Of a stretch of DNA of 64,000 bases, positions 21,038 to 31,512 are shown in pieces (position 1 is the stretch's first letter; each line of letters opens with the position of its first letter). The notes beneath the pieces were generated by a model, which was not told the origin of the DNA, did not search any database, and saw only the letters and a list, made by a program, of their open reading frames with translations. The position numbers and the translations under genes are program-made. Location: positions 15,573,040-15,637,039 of the forward strand of contig NC_064042.1 of NCBI RefSeq assembly GCF_932526225.1. Direction: 5' to 3'. Source of the DNA: Nematostella vectensis. Its lineage: Eukaryota > Cnidaria > Anthozoa > Actiniaria > Edwardsiidae.

Positions 21038-21376
21038 CTAATTGACCGTACTGCGGGCTGCGGTGTCAGACAGGATGAGTGCGAACCATCCCCGAGCGCG
21101 CCTCTCGATGCCACGCATCCTCTGCCCTTCACGATTCGCTCCGCAGGGGCGGCACAACCGCGTCTCCGACTGAGTCCCTATGCCGCAGACCCTGCACGGC
21201 ACGGGGAGGGGGCTGCCCTTACGGAGCCTTTGGAGGTGCACCTTGCAGTAGGTGTCCATGCACCTCCGGCCGCACGTGTTTGCGTGGCCGACCTTTAGCC
21301 ACCCGCAATAATCTTTTCCGCACTTCATCCTTTTAACGCTCGGTATACCACAGGACAAACGGATGTCTAATTGCAA
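21038..21376 (-). CDS. Small Cys-rich zinc-binding protein
   Basis: About 100 residues. If the ATG of MKCGKDYCG (about 21328) is used it would be shorter. The Cys/His pattern is dense: CGKDYC, TCGRRC, YCKVHLQRL, PCRVCG, and LCRPCG. This looks like two zinc knuckles or a treble-clef-like pair. I recall similar short Cys-rich proteins in cnidarian transposon-like loci but cannot name a family. It is the first gene inside the right inverted repeat and lies just upstream of the replication gene on the same strand, so a regulatory or DNA-binding role in early transcription is a reasonable guess. No damage is visible. Confidence 0.5.
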   Translation of the reverse strand: MQLDIRLSCGIPSVKRMKCGKDYCGWLKVGHANTCGRRCMDTYCKVHLQRLRKGSPLPVPCRVCGIGTQSETRLCRPCGANREGQRMRGIERRARGWFALILSDTAARSTVN

Positions 21377-21448
21377 GTCCTTGGGGGTTCGAACTGCATC
21401 ATTGGAAAAATATAGCCATGAGACTTCATAACAGCTTCATTTATTAGG

Positions 21449-21850
21449 GTGCGAGTCACAAAGTCCTTAAAAACGTATGTCATGAAGTACCAGGCTCAAT
21501 TATCCAAGATGACGGCTCGACTCAAACACGGAGTTAGACCTAAAGTGCTTGGCTGGAAACTTTCAGTAAGAGCCGAGGGGAAAGAAGAGGACGCCTTCGT
21601 AGATGGAGTTTTAAAGGGTTCGACCGCCTATATGAAACCGTATTTCGGAAACAGGAGGCTTCTGTGGCAGCCACAAAATCGTAGACCTCTGGCCGGCGAT
21701 CGAGCGTTCGATAAAAAGAACACACGACGGTATTCATCGCCCTATCATCGCTGCTTTAGCGGAGAAATCCCGAGAGAAGTTCGAAGTCATAAAAACAAGC
21801 ACGATCAAACTGAGGATTGGGGGCACCACGTGAGTAAAACTCAGGTTTAA
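21449..21850 (+). CDS. Unrecognised reading frame near right inverted repeat
   Basis: 133 residues, rich in Lys and Arg, with no motif I recognise and no homologue in element 2. It runs into the inner edge of the inverted repeat. It may be chance coding potential or a remnant. Base composition here is more AT-rich than the rest of element 1. Confidence 0.2.
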   Translation: MRVTKSLKTYVMKYQAQLSKMTARLKHGVRPKVLGWKLSVRAEGKEEDAFVDGVLKGSTAYMKPYFGNRRLLWQPQNRRPLAGDRAFDKKNTRRYSSPYHRCFSGEIPREVRSHKNKHDQTEDWGHHVSKTQV

Positions 21851-22245
21851 ACGCCACGCCAGCGGCTTTGAAAAACGGTTATTCCGCGCTCCGTAGGTTT
21901 TGCGTAGATTTATCCATGCGCTTTTTCGCCCCGACCTTATGTACGCGGAACGGCCCCGGCCTACATTAGCAATTGCCAAAAGCTTATGTACGTGAAATCG
22001 ATTTGGCCTACATTAGCAATTGCCAAAAGCTTATGTACGTGAAATCGATTTGGCCTACATTAGCTTTTGCCTATTGTTTATGTACGTGAAGCATTATCTG
22101 CCTGATATATAGAGACGGGGCTGGGAGGCTCGGAGGGGCGATTCGCGCCTCCCAGGCCTAAGACGGGAGACGGAGCTGGGAGGCCCGGAGGGGCGATTCG
22201 CGCCTCCCACCAGTTTCTCTGAAACCACCTGGTCCCCCCCGGGCC
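21833..22245. repeat. Right terminal inverted repeat of element 1
   Basis: Reverse complement of 1667-2026. It begins at CTCAGGTTTAAACGC, contains two to three 47-bp units and then two copies of a roughly 50-bp GC-rich hairpin segment (GGGGCGATTCGCGCCTCCCA), where the left side has one. It ends at CCCCCCCGGGCC. Confidence 0.85.
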
Positions 22246-22354
22246 ACTGTCAGTTTTCAGCTCATCAGGAATTCCTTGTCTGACGAATATAGCCTTGGGA
22301 TAATGACGGTTTGAGTCGACATCAATCTAAGCTTATCTTATCTAATCTAATCTT

Positions 22355-22455
22355 ATGATACCCTCTTCTGAGAACCGCCTGTACTTCTCGATGACGATTA
22401 AAAGATAGTCTCCAGAGGTATGCGGTCCAAGAAAGTCCATTTCCAGCTTCTTACA
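22355..22455 (-). pseudogene. Gypsy integrase-core fragment
   Basis: Reverse complement encodes CKKLEMDFLGPHTSG and DYLLIVIEKYRRFSE, the start of a Gypsy-type integrase catalytic core with its first Asp. The fragment is the last in pol order of the minus-strand Gypsy remnant spread from 25.7 to 22.3 kb. Confidence 0.7.
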
Positions 22456-22463
22456 GGGCGCAC

Positions 22464-22531
22464 TTGGGAGTAGCGTCGTTCTATTCGCGATGGAGTACTT
22501 GGGAGTAGCGTCGCTCTATTCGCGATGGAGT
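22464..22531. repeat. Short tandem duplication, about 34 bp x2
   Basis: ACTTGGGAGTAGCGTCG followed by CTATTCGCGATGGAGT occurs twice in a row. Confidence 0.8.
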
Positions 22532-22675
22532 ACTTTGGGGCACCGTTTGGGACGCCATAGAGTTGTCAATATTGTCCTTAATCAACTGTCGATCCCCCAA
22601 AAGACATACTTTTCCCCGTATAGTGCTTTGTCTTTACTTTTCCTTGATGTGACACGTATGTCAGTCTTACGACCT

Positions 22676-22735
22676 GGTTCCTGTAAGAAGCTGGCAATGG
22701 ACTTTCTTGGAAAATACCCCTCTGGGGCCGGTTCC
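22676..22735 (+). pseudogene. Inverted copy of Gypsy integrase fragment
   Basis: The plus strand encodes CKKLAMDFLGKYPSGAG, an opposite-strand paralogue of the fragment at 22355-22455. It marks a second, differently oriented Gypsy insertion or a local inversion. Confidence 0.55.
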
Positions 22736-22990
22736 TGAAAATTCAGATAAATTTCTCTATGTTGTTTGCAATCGCCTCCATTTAGTCCCCAAATTTGTTT
22801 TTAACTGGTTTAAAAAGGGCTTGTTCGACTTGCATGCAATTTCAGTCTCCCATTAACTCCAAATTTAAATTAAGACCCTTTTTTCACATATTGGACGACG
22901 CTCAATGTCTTGGGATTAATTAAGACTTTTTTTTTTCAAGAAAACGTACGAAAAACGCCGATTATTGTGCCTCACAGAACAACAACGCTG
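22736..22990. other. AT-rich spacer within retroelement debris
   Basis: No coding or repeat signal recognised. Confidence 0.3.
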
Positions 22991-22994
22991 TGAA

Positions 22995-23110
22995 CTAGCA
23001 ACTCGTCACTCACTCTCTTGTCGTTTTCTGTACTTCTCGAGTGGCTTGCGGTCAGCCACGATCGCAAACTCTGAGCCGTATAGGTATACTAGAAATGTTC
23101 GGCGGCCAAC
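22995..23110 (-). pseudogene. Gypsy RNase H fragment
   Basis: Reverse complement encodes YLYGSEFAIVADRKPLEKY, the usual Gypsy RNase H strand pair with its Asp. It is flanked by a (CT)n run at about 23122-23142. Confidence 0.65.
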
Positions 23111-23189
23111 ACGACGCCAATATCTCTCTCTCTCTCTCTCTCTGGCTTGCGTATCTGGATAAGCAGTGAGCAAAGTCGTTTAAACACCC

Positions 23190-23310
23190 CCCTCTCGGCT
23201 GCCAGAAAGCCAAATGTAACAAAAAAAAATACCCCCTCCCCCATTGTCACCGCAGCAGCCCTCCCCCCCTTCAGCGAAAAAATAGATCCGCCCCTGCAGG
23301 TCCTGGTGGA
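23190..23310. repeat. Possible MITE end in retroelement debris
   Basis: Reverse complement of 23282-23300 reads CAGGGGCGGATCTATTTTT followed by G-runs, a form I associate with short non-autonomous DNA transposons. The partner end was not found. Confidence 0.25.
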
Positions 23311-23549
23311 CTTGCGTCAAGGATGACCTCGGTCCCCTCAGGATTGAAATACGATATTTCGCTGCTTCTAGTAAGATTATCCATGAGGTTATCGAACGCT
23401 TTCTGCTGTTCCTTAGACCGTTTCCTTGTTGACAAGTTGTCGTAACGGTGCTGTTATGGTAGCATATCCTGGTATGTAGCGCTATAAACACCAAAATCTG
23501 GTAATCGACTCTGCCAAATTTTCTTCAGGGCGATACATATTGAGGCTTT

Positions 23550-23690
23550 CTAGCAGCGATACTCGACTTCACTAACACTTTCTAGTTTGCCTATGTCAGT
23601 GATAGCTTCTATCTTTTCAGGGTCGGCTAGTATCCCCTCGCTGCTGCAGATGTGTCCATAGAACTTCAATTCCTGCTGTCTTTGTTCAGA
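23550..23690 (-). pseudogene. Gypsy reverse transcriptase, thumb-side fragment
   Basis: Reverse complement encodes QQELKFYGHICSSEGIL and ADPEKIEAITDI, the segment that follows the palm in Gypsy reverse transcriptases. It is separated from the upstream palm (25490-25730) by the 56-bp minisatellite. Confidence 0.75.
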
Positions 23691-25473
23691 CGGACGCCAT
23701 GCTGTTGGTGTCAAAACACTGTGTAGATTCTCTTCATGCTGTCCTTGTTCAGACGGACGCCAACCTGTTGGTGTCAAAACACTGTGTAGATTCACTTCCT
23801 GCTGTCCTTGTTCAGAAGTGCTGTTGGTGTCAAAACACTGTGTAGATTCACTTCCTGTTGTCCTTGTTCAGACATGCTGTTGGTGTCAAAACACTGAGTA
23901 GATTTTCTTCCTGCTGTCCTTGTTCAGACATGCTGTTGGTGTCAAAACACTGTGTAGATTCACTTCCTGTTGTCCTTGTTCAGACGGACGCCATGCTGTT
24001 GGTGTCAAAACACTGTGTAGATTCACTTCCTGCTGTCATTGTTCAGACATGCTGTTGGTGTCAAAACACTGTGTAGATTCACTTCCTGTTGTCCTTGTTC
24101 AGACATGCTGTTGGTGTCAAAACACTGTGTAGATTCACTTCCTGCTGTCATTGTTCAGACATGCTGTTGGTGTCAAAACACTGTGTAGATTCACTTCCTG
24201 TTGTCCTTGTTCAGACATGCTGTTGGTGTCAAAACACTGTGTAGATTCACTTCCTGTTGTCCTTGTTCAGACATGCTGTTGGTGTCAAAACACTGTGTAG
24301 ATTGACTTCCTGTTGTCCTTGTTCAGACATGCTGTTGGTGTCAAAACACTGAGTAGATTGACTTCCTGTTGTCCTTGTTCAGACATGCTGTTGGTGTCAA
24401 AACACTGTGTAGATTGACTTCCTGTTGTCCTTGTTCAGACATGCTGTTGGTGTCAAAACACTGTGTAGATTCATTTCCTGTTGTCCTTGTTCAGACATGC
24501 TGTTGGTGTCAAAACACTGTGTAGATTCACTTCCTGTTGTCCTTGTTCAGACATGCTGTTGGTGTCAAAACACTGTGTAGATTCACTTCCTGTTGTCCTT
24601 GTTCAGACATGCTGTTGGTGTCAAAACACTGTGTAGATTCACTTCCTGTTGTCCTTGTTCAGACATGCTGTTGGTGTCAAAACACTGTGTAGATTCACTT
24701 CCTGTTGTCCTTGTTCAGACATGCTGTTGGTGTCAAAACACTGTGTAGATTCACTTCCTGTTGTCCTTGTTCAGACATGCTGTTGGTGTCAAAACACTGT
24801 GTAGATTCACTTCCTGTTGTCCTTGTTCAGACATGCTGTTGGTGTCAAAACACTGTGTAGATTCACTTCCTGTTGTCCTTGTTCAGACATGCTGTTGGTG
24901 TCAAAACACTGTGTAGATTCACTTCCTGTTGTCCTTGTTCAGACATGCTGTTGGTGTCAAAACACTGTGTAGATTCACTTCCTGTTGTCCTTGTTCAGAC
25001 ATGCTGTTGGTGTCAAAACACTGTGTAGATTCACTTCCTGTTGTCCTTGTTCAGACATGCTGTTGGTGTCAAAACACTGTGTAGATTCACTTCCTGTTGT
25101 CCTTGTTCAGACATGCTGTTGGTGTCAAAACACTGTGTAGATTCACTTCCTGTTGTCCTTGTTCAGACATGCTGTTGGTGTCAAAACACTGTGTAGATTC
25201 ACTTCCTGTTGTCCTTGTTCAGACATGCTGTTGGTGTCAAAACACTGTGTAGATTCACTTCCTGTTGTCCTTGTTCAGACATGCTGTTGGTGTCAAAACA
25301 CTGTGTAGATTCACTTCCTGTTGTCCTTGTTCAGACATGCTGTTGGTGTCAAAACACTGTGTAGATTCACTTCCTGCTGTCCTTGTTCAGACATGCTGTT
25401 GGTGTCAAAACACTGAGTAGATTGACTTCCTGTTGTCCTTGTTCAGACATGCTGTTGGTGTCAAAACACTGTG
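23670..25473. repeat. 56-bp minisatellite, about 31 copies
   Basis: The unit includes ACATGCTGTTGGTGTC and CACTGTGTAGATTCACTTCC. The first two or three copies carry an extra GACGGACGCC and a 63-bp spacing, then the period is 56 bp. Most copies are identical, indicating recent homogenisation. On the minus strand the unit reads as part of the reverse transcriptase (ENLHSVLT), so the array was seeded by coding sequence. Confidence 0.95.
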
Positions 25474-25489
25474 TCTTCGTGCTCCTGCT

Positions 25490-25730
25490 TAGTCTCCGAA
25501 AACGATGACGTCATCAGTTTTTTCATCCTCGGGGGCCTGAAAGTATTTCCTCGAGTGCATTCTGGAAGAGCTCTAATGCGGCGTCTATTCCAAAACGTTT
25601 ATAACTGCTCGGTCCAACAGGGGTGCTGAAAGTGGCGATGAGTTGACTCTCTGGTGCCCGCTCGAGTTGGTGATACCCAGACGACAAATCAAGCGTGCCA
25701 AAGAGATCACACAGCTTTCAAATCCTCCCA
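25490..25730 (-). pseudogene. Gypsy reverse transcriptase, palm fragment
   Basis: Reverse complement encodes FGTLDLSSGYHQLERAPES, then FSTPVGPSSYKRFGID and LFQNALEEIL, followed after a small disruption by TDDVIVFGD with the catalytic Asp pair. This is the fingers/palm of a Gypsy polymerase and is first in pol order on the minus strand. Confidence 0.8.
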
Positions 25731-26180
25731 AATAGTACATAACAGCTGCTGGACTTACTGAAAGAGTTCATGATCAATTCACAATAATTAAAACGCAAAC
25801 AGGAATACGGCGTCCCACAACAAATCCATCACTCCTACTATATACAAAGCCCACACACTGTATACCCAGGGGGGGGGGGGTGCACAGGATGCGTCTCAAG
25901 ATACAAAAAGGTTCACGATTGAGGATACGGAACAAAACAAAAGCTTCTGTAAAACACTTTTGCTCCAGAAATCTATATTGCTGTGAAAAAGGGCCACACT
26001 TTTCAGGAGTCTAGAATCGAAATCCTCACTCCAACCCCCCCCCTTCCCTAAGGAAGTTTTATAAGCCCACCCAAATGCCAGTATAGAATGTCAGTTTCTA
26101 GTTTTTAATATATGCCCACGAGGCACCATTTTCGGTCGTCTTGACAGAACAACTGATTGTTTTAGGTTTACCCAGTATTG
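25731..26180. other. Non-coding spacer
   Basis: It has G and C homopolymer tracts (25870-25880, 26033-26043). No gene or element seen. Confidence 0.3.
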
Positions 26181-26187
26181 CGAGTGC

Positions 26188-26480
26188 CATCTGGGTCCCA
26201 TAAAATTGATCTATCACGCATGCGTGCCTTCCGAGTTCTATACAATTGATCTATTACGCGTGCGCGCCATCTGGGTTCTATACAACTGATCTATGACGCG
26301 TTGGCGTCATCCGGGTTCTAAACAACTGATCTATTACGCGTGCGCGCCATCTGGGTTCTATACAATTGATCTATTACGCATGCGTGCCATATGAGTTCTA
26401 TACAATTGATCTATTACGCGTTTATCATCCTGGTTCTATACAACTGATTTATTACACGTAGGCGTCGTTCGGGTTTGTTT
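26188..26480. repeat. Diverged 40-bp tandem repeat, 7-8 copies
   Basis: The unit contains CTATACAATTGATCTATTAC followed by a CpG-rich GCGTGCGCGCCATC. Copies differ at many sites. The array lies immediately 3' of the last exon of gene A. Confidence 0.85.
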
Positions 26481-26490
26481 CATCGTCCGT

Positions 26491-29400
26491 TATGCATGCA
26501 CGTCGTCTGGATTTTGTATTGTGTCATACAAGCTGTCCTGCTTGTTCTTTGTCATCATTTGAGGGACATTGTAGTATTCTCTTATCTCGGGAATCTGGAT
26601 ATCAGCGTATGGGGTAGGCGATGAACAATGCTCTTGTGGGGAGGATGGCTGGTCGTCATGATCCAGATCTACGCTGTGTGCGGAACAACAAACATGATTA
26701 TATTTTATACAGTGACATATGTCAACGGAAGTAATTACCCGCTGTGGCCAAACAAACAAAAACGATTATGCACTGCGGGGAGGGGGCGGGGGCAGATGAC
26801 CCTGATACAGGGTCCTGTGAAAAAGGCACCCTGTGTGTACAGCGTGTGAGGAGGGAAGGCGGAAAACAATAACAGCTCACCTTTTTCTTTTTCTTCGTCT
26901 TGTCCACTTGCGCATACGTGTGAGAGCCAGGAGTGGACTGTACGCTGGCCAAACTGTCTGCAGATGCATATATTGAGTCTTTTGAAGTGGTGATCTCCGG
27001 ATTATGGTCAGCGGATGCATACGGGTTGACGTCATCATTCACTCCATTGTCGATAGCGCTGTACAATCCAATCGCCGTCTCGCTGTTGACGCTTGTTGAA
27101 GTCGTGTTCCACGTGTCATTTGTAGTTTCGTAAGTGTGAGACGGCAATAACGTTGGTGTTTCAGCGGCTTCGTGCGCATGCTCTCTAGTGGCGTTACCGC
27201 TGACCAAAGCTTCGCACTCGTCGCTGTTGTAGTGGACTTTGACTTCCTTTGCTGGCTTGTTTTTGCTGAGTATAATCAGGGGCTCATAAGTAGGGGCAAT
27301 CAACTTCCCCATGTTCTGTAACTATATAGGCGTTCCCTAGGATCAGGCTATTTTTAGACGTGCGGATGAGCCAATCAGATTCAACCTTTGCGTTGACGTT
27401 TTGGCTGAGCTCAACTGCACGCGCAGTCTCAGACAAAAAGCTATGTTCTCTCTTCGGTACTTTGACTTTTTGTTGCTCTCTTCTTTAATATGAATCCAAC
27501 CCTACCTATGACTTTGAATTCTAGCTTGCAATTCTTTTGGTAAACAAACAAAACCGACGGATGATAGATAAAAATATATTCTTCCTAACTGCAATTTGCG
27601 CGTGCAGCCTCACGTCGCGACCAACGTCAAAGTAGCTGATTGGCTCGTTCGTGCGCGCGAGTCTAAAAATAGCCTGATCCTAGGAAACGCTGTGACATTG
27701 CCCCTACTTATGAGCCCCTGGTATAATAGAAAGAAGCGGTTTGAATAAAGTATGTCGCAGGCACCCGAAACACTACTGGCTGACCCGAAAAGACGCAAAG
27801 GATCATGGGAAGCGATTGCAGTTACTTGGTAAAAGGATAGATTTCCATAATGGCGTCGTCTTCTTTTGTCAGCTAGACGCCACTTTGAAAATTCCCAAGA
27901 TAAGCCTGGGAAAGAGGTTTAGAGAAAAAAGGTGCCAACCCAAATACAAAGCGGTCATCTCGTAAGATAAGAAGATAAAAAAGGTAATATCTTTAATTTG
28001 ATTATATCTCTAGAGTTTCTCTGGCATGCCCGTAAGAAGTTAAGCTTATTGTGTACTTTTACCTTTCAACATCCTTTCTTGCTTGCTCTGAAAAGTGACA
28101 AAATGTGAACAAATAATAAGAACATGCTAACAGGCACAAATCCTGAATCTTCCAATAAGAAATGGCCTATTTTCGGCAGCCAAGGGGGGGAGGGGTGTAC
28201 GCACACCCTGAAGAAGGCCACAGGTAGCCCAGGCAATGGCTACCTGGAAAGAAGACAAGTTAAAAAGCCTTCAAATAGACCTACTTCACTATGGGTTCTA
28301 AGTGTTTCAAATGTTAATTGTATACCCATATTACCACATGGAGGGGATTTTTTTAGAGCCCCCTTAAACGAAATTTCCAGTAGCTGAAATTAGCCAAAAT
28401 ACAGTGTTTGGGAAAATAGGGTAAAAAACACCTAGAGACCAGTCCTGAGGGTCCTGGCTTGGCCTGGCTTGTTTACTAACTCTTTCATGGATTGGTATTC
28501 ACACACCTTTTTTTCTCCACAGACATAAGAACAATCCCAGTACAATGGCCAGTACTAGTATTGCTCCAACAACTGATCCAACTATCATCAGCAAAGGAGG
28601 AGGCTGTTTATCATGCCTTGTGCTAACAGTGCTGCCCGCAGATGGCGGAGACACTGTTGTGATAGTGATGACATTCTCTTCTGGTTGTTGTGATAATTAA
28701 AGTCATGATTAGGCAACATAAATAATAGGAATATGAACCTTTAGGAATATATATTTTTTAAACCTTGTTCAGAAGTTAGTTGGCAGGTATGATATGAGGG
28801 GCATTGGTCCTACTGCAGGGTTTCTTTTTTTGGAAATTCTGTATCATGCTAAGTTTTTAATCTCTCAAGATAATATTCTTGTAGCAGAGTAAATATATGT
28901 CAATAGGGGGCGTTGTTGCTTAATTTCCAAGAGGTCGTGCATTCCACAATGGAATGCTTCAAACAAAAAAGGAGTTTTTCACACAAGTCATTATACTAGT
29001 CACCTATAAGAGAGCCACTTGTTGCCTGACATACCTGGAAGGACTTGGCTTTGAACTTGACCTTGCCATGCTGTTTTTCCAGCAATATTACTGGCCTCAC
29101 ATGTGTAGTTACCATACTGATATCTGGTTGTTATAGTGATGGTTACTCTGGTTACTAAGGATGAGTCCATTCTTTCTCCAAGTCACTTTTGGAGCAGGTG
29201 TTCCTGATGCAGTGCAATCCAAACGGATGGATTCACCTTCTTTTAATTTAATAATTTTGTCTGGAGGGGATTTGTTCAGCTTTGGTGCAACTACAAGAAC
29301 AAAATAAAAAAACAAATGTGCATACATGCATAAATGAGTTAATCTGAAGACACTTCACTGAACAAGGCTGAGACTATCTAGATTTCCCTAATTTTTTATG

Positions 29401-30326
29401 AAGTTCAAGAAGCATAAGAAACAATAATACTGTTTTTATCTTTTACCATGGTATATAAAAGATCCAAAAAGGACCACTGGTGTCTTCCTGTTCCCTGGCC
29501 CTGAACACTCTCACCAGCTACCTTGACGGCCACCAAACTTTCTTGAATGTTTTTTCCATCATGTGTCAACAGCTTGCTAGTGTATGTCACTGCATCAGCA
29601 GGCTTAAAGGACGATATCACCATTGTATTGTTCTCCAGTAGTGTGACCCTGCCTTTGTACTGATTGTCTATAGTTTCATTTTGACCACTGAATGGAAATA
29701 TGTTTATCCTGCCACTGGGTATATCTCTGAAGACAAAATATCTTCCTGGAACTCCGAACACGACAGCATAGAGCTCTGGACACCTCGGGTCGCTGCAGTA
29801 GTACTCCCAGTGCAGTCGAAGCTCTTGCCCCAGGACAGCATATGAAGGGTTTGGTGGAGTTTTGGTGTAGTAGAATGTAGACTCTGTAGATTATATAAAA
29901 CAGTTGGTGGTTAAAGTAAAGGCTAGCAAGTGAAACATACCATTTTATTATTTTTATTATTTTATCAAGAATGATAATTGGATTAACTACTGTTAAAATT
30001 TATCAACCATGGAGATGTAAAAATAATAAAAAAATAATAATCCCCAAAAAAATTTTGGTAAAAAGAAGTAAATATATCAATATGCATAGTTCAATGTATT
30101 ATGATTAGATGTATACCTTTTATACTTTTGCAAGGAAATTATAAATCTGTTCGTTATTTTCACAAAATAACCGGAAGCTCTAAACCAAAAGCGTCCAAGC
30201 TAGCTAAAAACACTCTGTATAATACCGAAAGAAATAATAATTATAATTTGTAAAAATCTTACCTGAAGTAGTCACGAATGCGCTGATGGTGATGAACAAT
30301 ACGATCAGTAATAAAGACCGGTGCAT
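26491..30326 (-). CDS. Gene A: Ig-superfamily type I receptor with tyrosine-motif tail
   Basis: Exon 1 (30263-30326) encodes a signal peptide (SLLLIVLFITISAFV). Exon 2 (29515-29883) is a V-set-like domain without the usual Cys pair but with YYCSDPRCPELY. Exon 3 (29035-29290) is an I-set/C2 domain (IRLDCTASG, VTWRKNG, YGNYTCEASN) and holds one extra base that shifts the frame mid-exon. Exon 4 (28507-28680) is a stalk and transmembrane segment (VVGAILVLAIVLGLFLCLW). Exon 5 (26881-27265) and exon 6 (about 26491-26668) are cytoplasmic with SIYASADSL, TYAQVD, TPYADI, YYNVPQM and SLYDTI. Phase-1 junctions run through exon 4. Exon 5 starts in phase 2, so a small exon between 4 and 5 is missing from my model, and the exon 5-6 join is uncertain. 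The architecture resembles cnidarian allorecognition (Alr-like) receptors. Orthology is not claimed. Confidence 0.65.
27277..27720. mobile_element. 444-bp MITE with 7-bp target duplication
   Basis: The ends are CAGGGGCTCATAAGTAGGGG and its reverse complement. The inverted arms extend about 130-150 bp, with CTAGGATCAGGCTATTTTTA in common. GTATAAT flanks both sides (27270-27276, 27721-27727). There is no coding capacity. The CAGGGG terminus is hAT-like, but hAT elements normally duplicate 8 bp. Confidence 0.85.
27721..28506. other. Intron of gene A
   Basis: It lies between exon 5 and exon 4. It may hide a short exon of phase 1-to-2 size that I could not place. A hairpin-forming stretch lies near 28223-28250. 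Confidence 0.35.
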
Positions 30327-31427
30327 TTTCTATGTTAACGCGTAGATCCTGTAAAATGCCTTTTGTACAGTTTCCAGTGGCTTGCTAGCAGATGCGAATG
30401 GCAACAATCCGTGTTTGACGATAAAGTTGATGGCTCCGAAGATTTTACACCGAAACCACAAAGTCGTTTCCACAACGATAAAGAAATCAATTTTCTTCTA
30501 AATGTTCCTGTATATCGATACCAACACTCGAGAATTGTCAATTTACGATGAAGTTAATGCTCTTGCTAATGCTGCCATTAGTACGAAAAGGTGATGGATA
30601 AAATTGATCCCATAAGCTTCCGGGAAGCTACTCGAGCCATGCTCAACCGGAACCGGAAATGCATACGAAAGCGACTGAAACCCAAATATAGGCCGAACGT
30701 TTGACACACCTACTAAAAGGAAATTGTTTCTTGCTCTCAGCCGAAAAGAAAATATTTAAAATCATCAGATAAAATAGCTTTCACGTTTGCTTTGATAATA
30801 AATAGAGATGTCACGCTCAGGTCATGAGCGACACTGGCAATTAATTTAGTTTCCAAACGTAAAATCTGATTGAAGATAAACAGTGTCTGATACGGTGTGG
30901 AGTGTTCAGTGTTCAAGAATTCCACATTTTCTTGAGGGCTACCACTAGTTCCTGGTGAGTACACGGGATTTTATAGTGAGACATTAAAGCATTTTGGTCT
31001 CGAAAAATTCGAACAACGAGCAGATCGAATTTTCTTTACACAAGAATTTTCAAAGAGTTATTTTTCTCAACGCCGATCATCCAAATCGCCTAAACTGCTA
31101 GCACTATTCGTGATTTGTGTTCGGGGGCCCTTGTTGTGATTGGATTATTATTGACTTAATGCCAATGACGAATAAAAAACATTTATTTCTACTTTCTTCG
31201 TTCCAAATCTGCCGCAGCAGGTTTTATCAAGAGAAGCGAAATACTAACTTTTCGTAGCTGAGCAAGGACTGAACTGATCAAAAAAGGGTAATTATGTCCA
31301 GTTTACGTGAAAGAGCATGCTGTTTTACCCCTACCCCCCCCCCCCCCCCCCCCTATTTCTAGCTTAGAATGCGCTAGAGCAAACCCCCAACCCAAAAAAA
31401 TAAATCACGGGTCTAGGCGTTTTTAGT
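30327..31427. promoter_or_regulatory. Upstream region of gene A
   Basis: A near-palindrome AGCTTCCGGGAAGCT at about 30615 and AACCGGAACCGGAAATG near 30648 give several GGAA cores of ETS type within 350 bp upstream of the gene A start. The rest is AT-rich with a long C run at about 31333-31353. No other gene seen. Confidence 0.3.
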
Positions 31428-31490
31428 GCCATTGATTATAAAATTTGTAAGAAGCATACAAAATTATGCAAACAAAAAATTCATTGAAGG
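31428..31490. repeat. Direct repeat copy left of element 2
   Basis: It contains AAATTTGTAAGAAGCATAC and AAAATTATGCAAAC. A similar stretch occurs in the same orientation at 48683-48745, outside the other end of element 2. Confidence 0.7.
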
Positions 31491-31507
31491 GTCGCCTTTC
31501 TAACAGC

Positions 31508-31512
31508 CTAGC
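31508..31512. repeat. Probable target site duplication, left (CTAGC)
   Basis: CTAGC directly precedes the left end AGTAGTAGTG and CTAGC follows the right end at 48535-48539. Polintons usually duplicate 6 bp. Only 5 match here. Confidence 0.55.

Larger units (their letters stand above)
1667..22245. mobile_element. Element 1: Polinton-like element with SF1-helicase replication gene
   Basis: The element is bounded by inverted repeats at 1667-2026 and 21833-22245 and holds the full Polinton morphogenesis set in order: conserved Gly-rich protein, penton-like protein, large conserved protein, coiled-coil membrane protein, double jelly-roll capsid, packaging ATPase, four small proteins, then a DDE integrase. 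The same genes in the same relative order occur in element 2. The right arm carries, on the minus strand, a replication gene unlike the protein-primed PolB of element 2. Base composition is clearly GC-richer than element 2 and the surrounding host DNA. A second transposon (6240-12344) sits inside the capsid gene. Many genes are broken, so the copy is probably inactive. I could not identify a convincing target site duplication. Confidence 0.85.

Noticed and set aside
21376-21405. tRNA-like GGGGGTTCGAAC
   Set aside because: It resembles a B box, but no acceptor stem, A box or full cloverleaf could be drawn around it.
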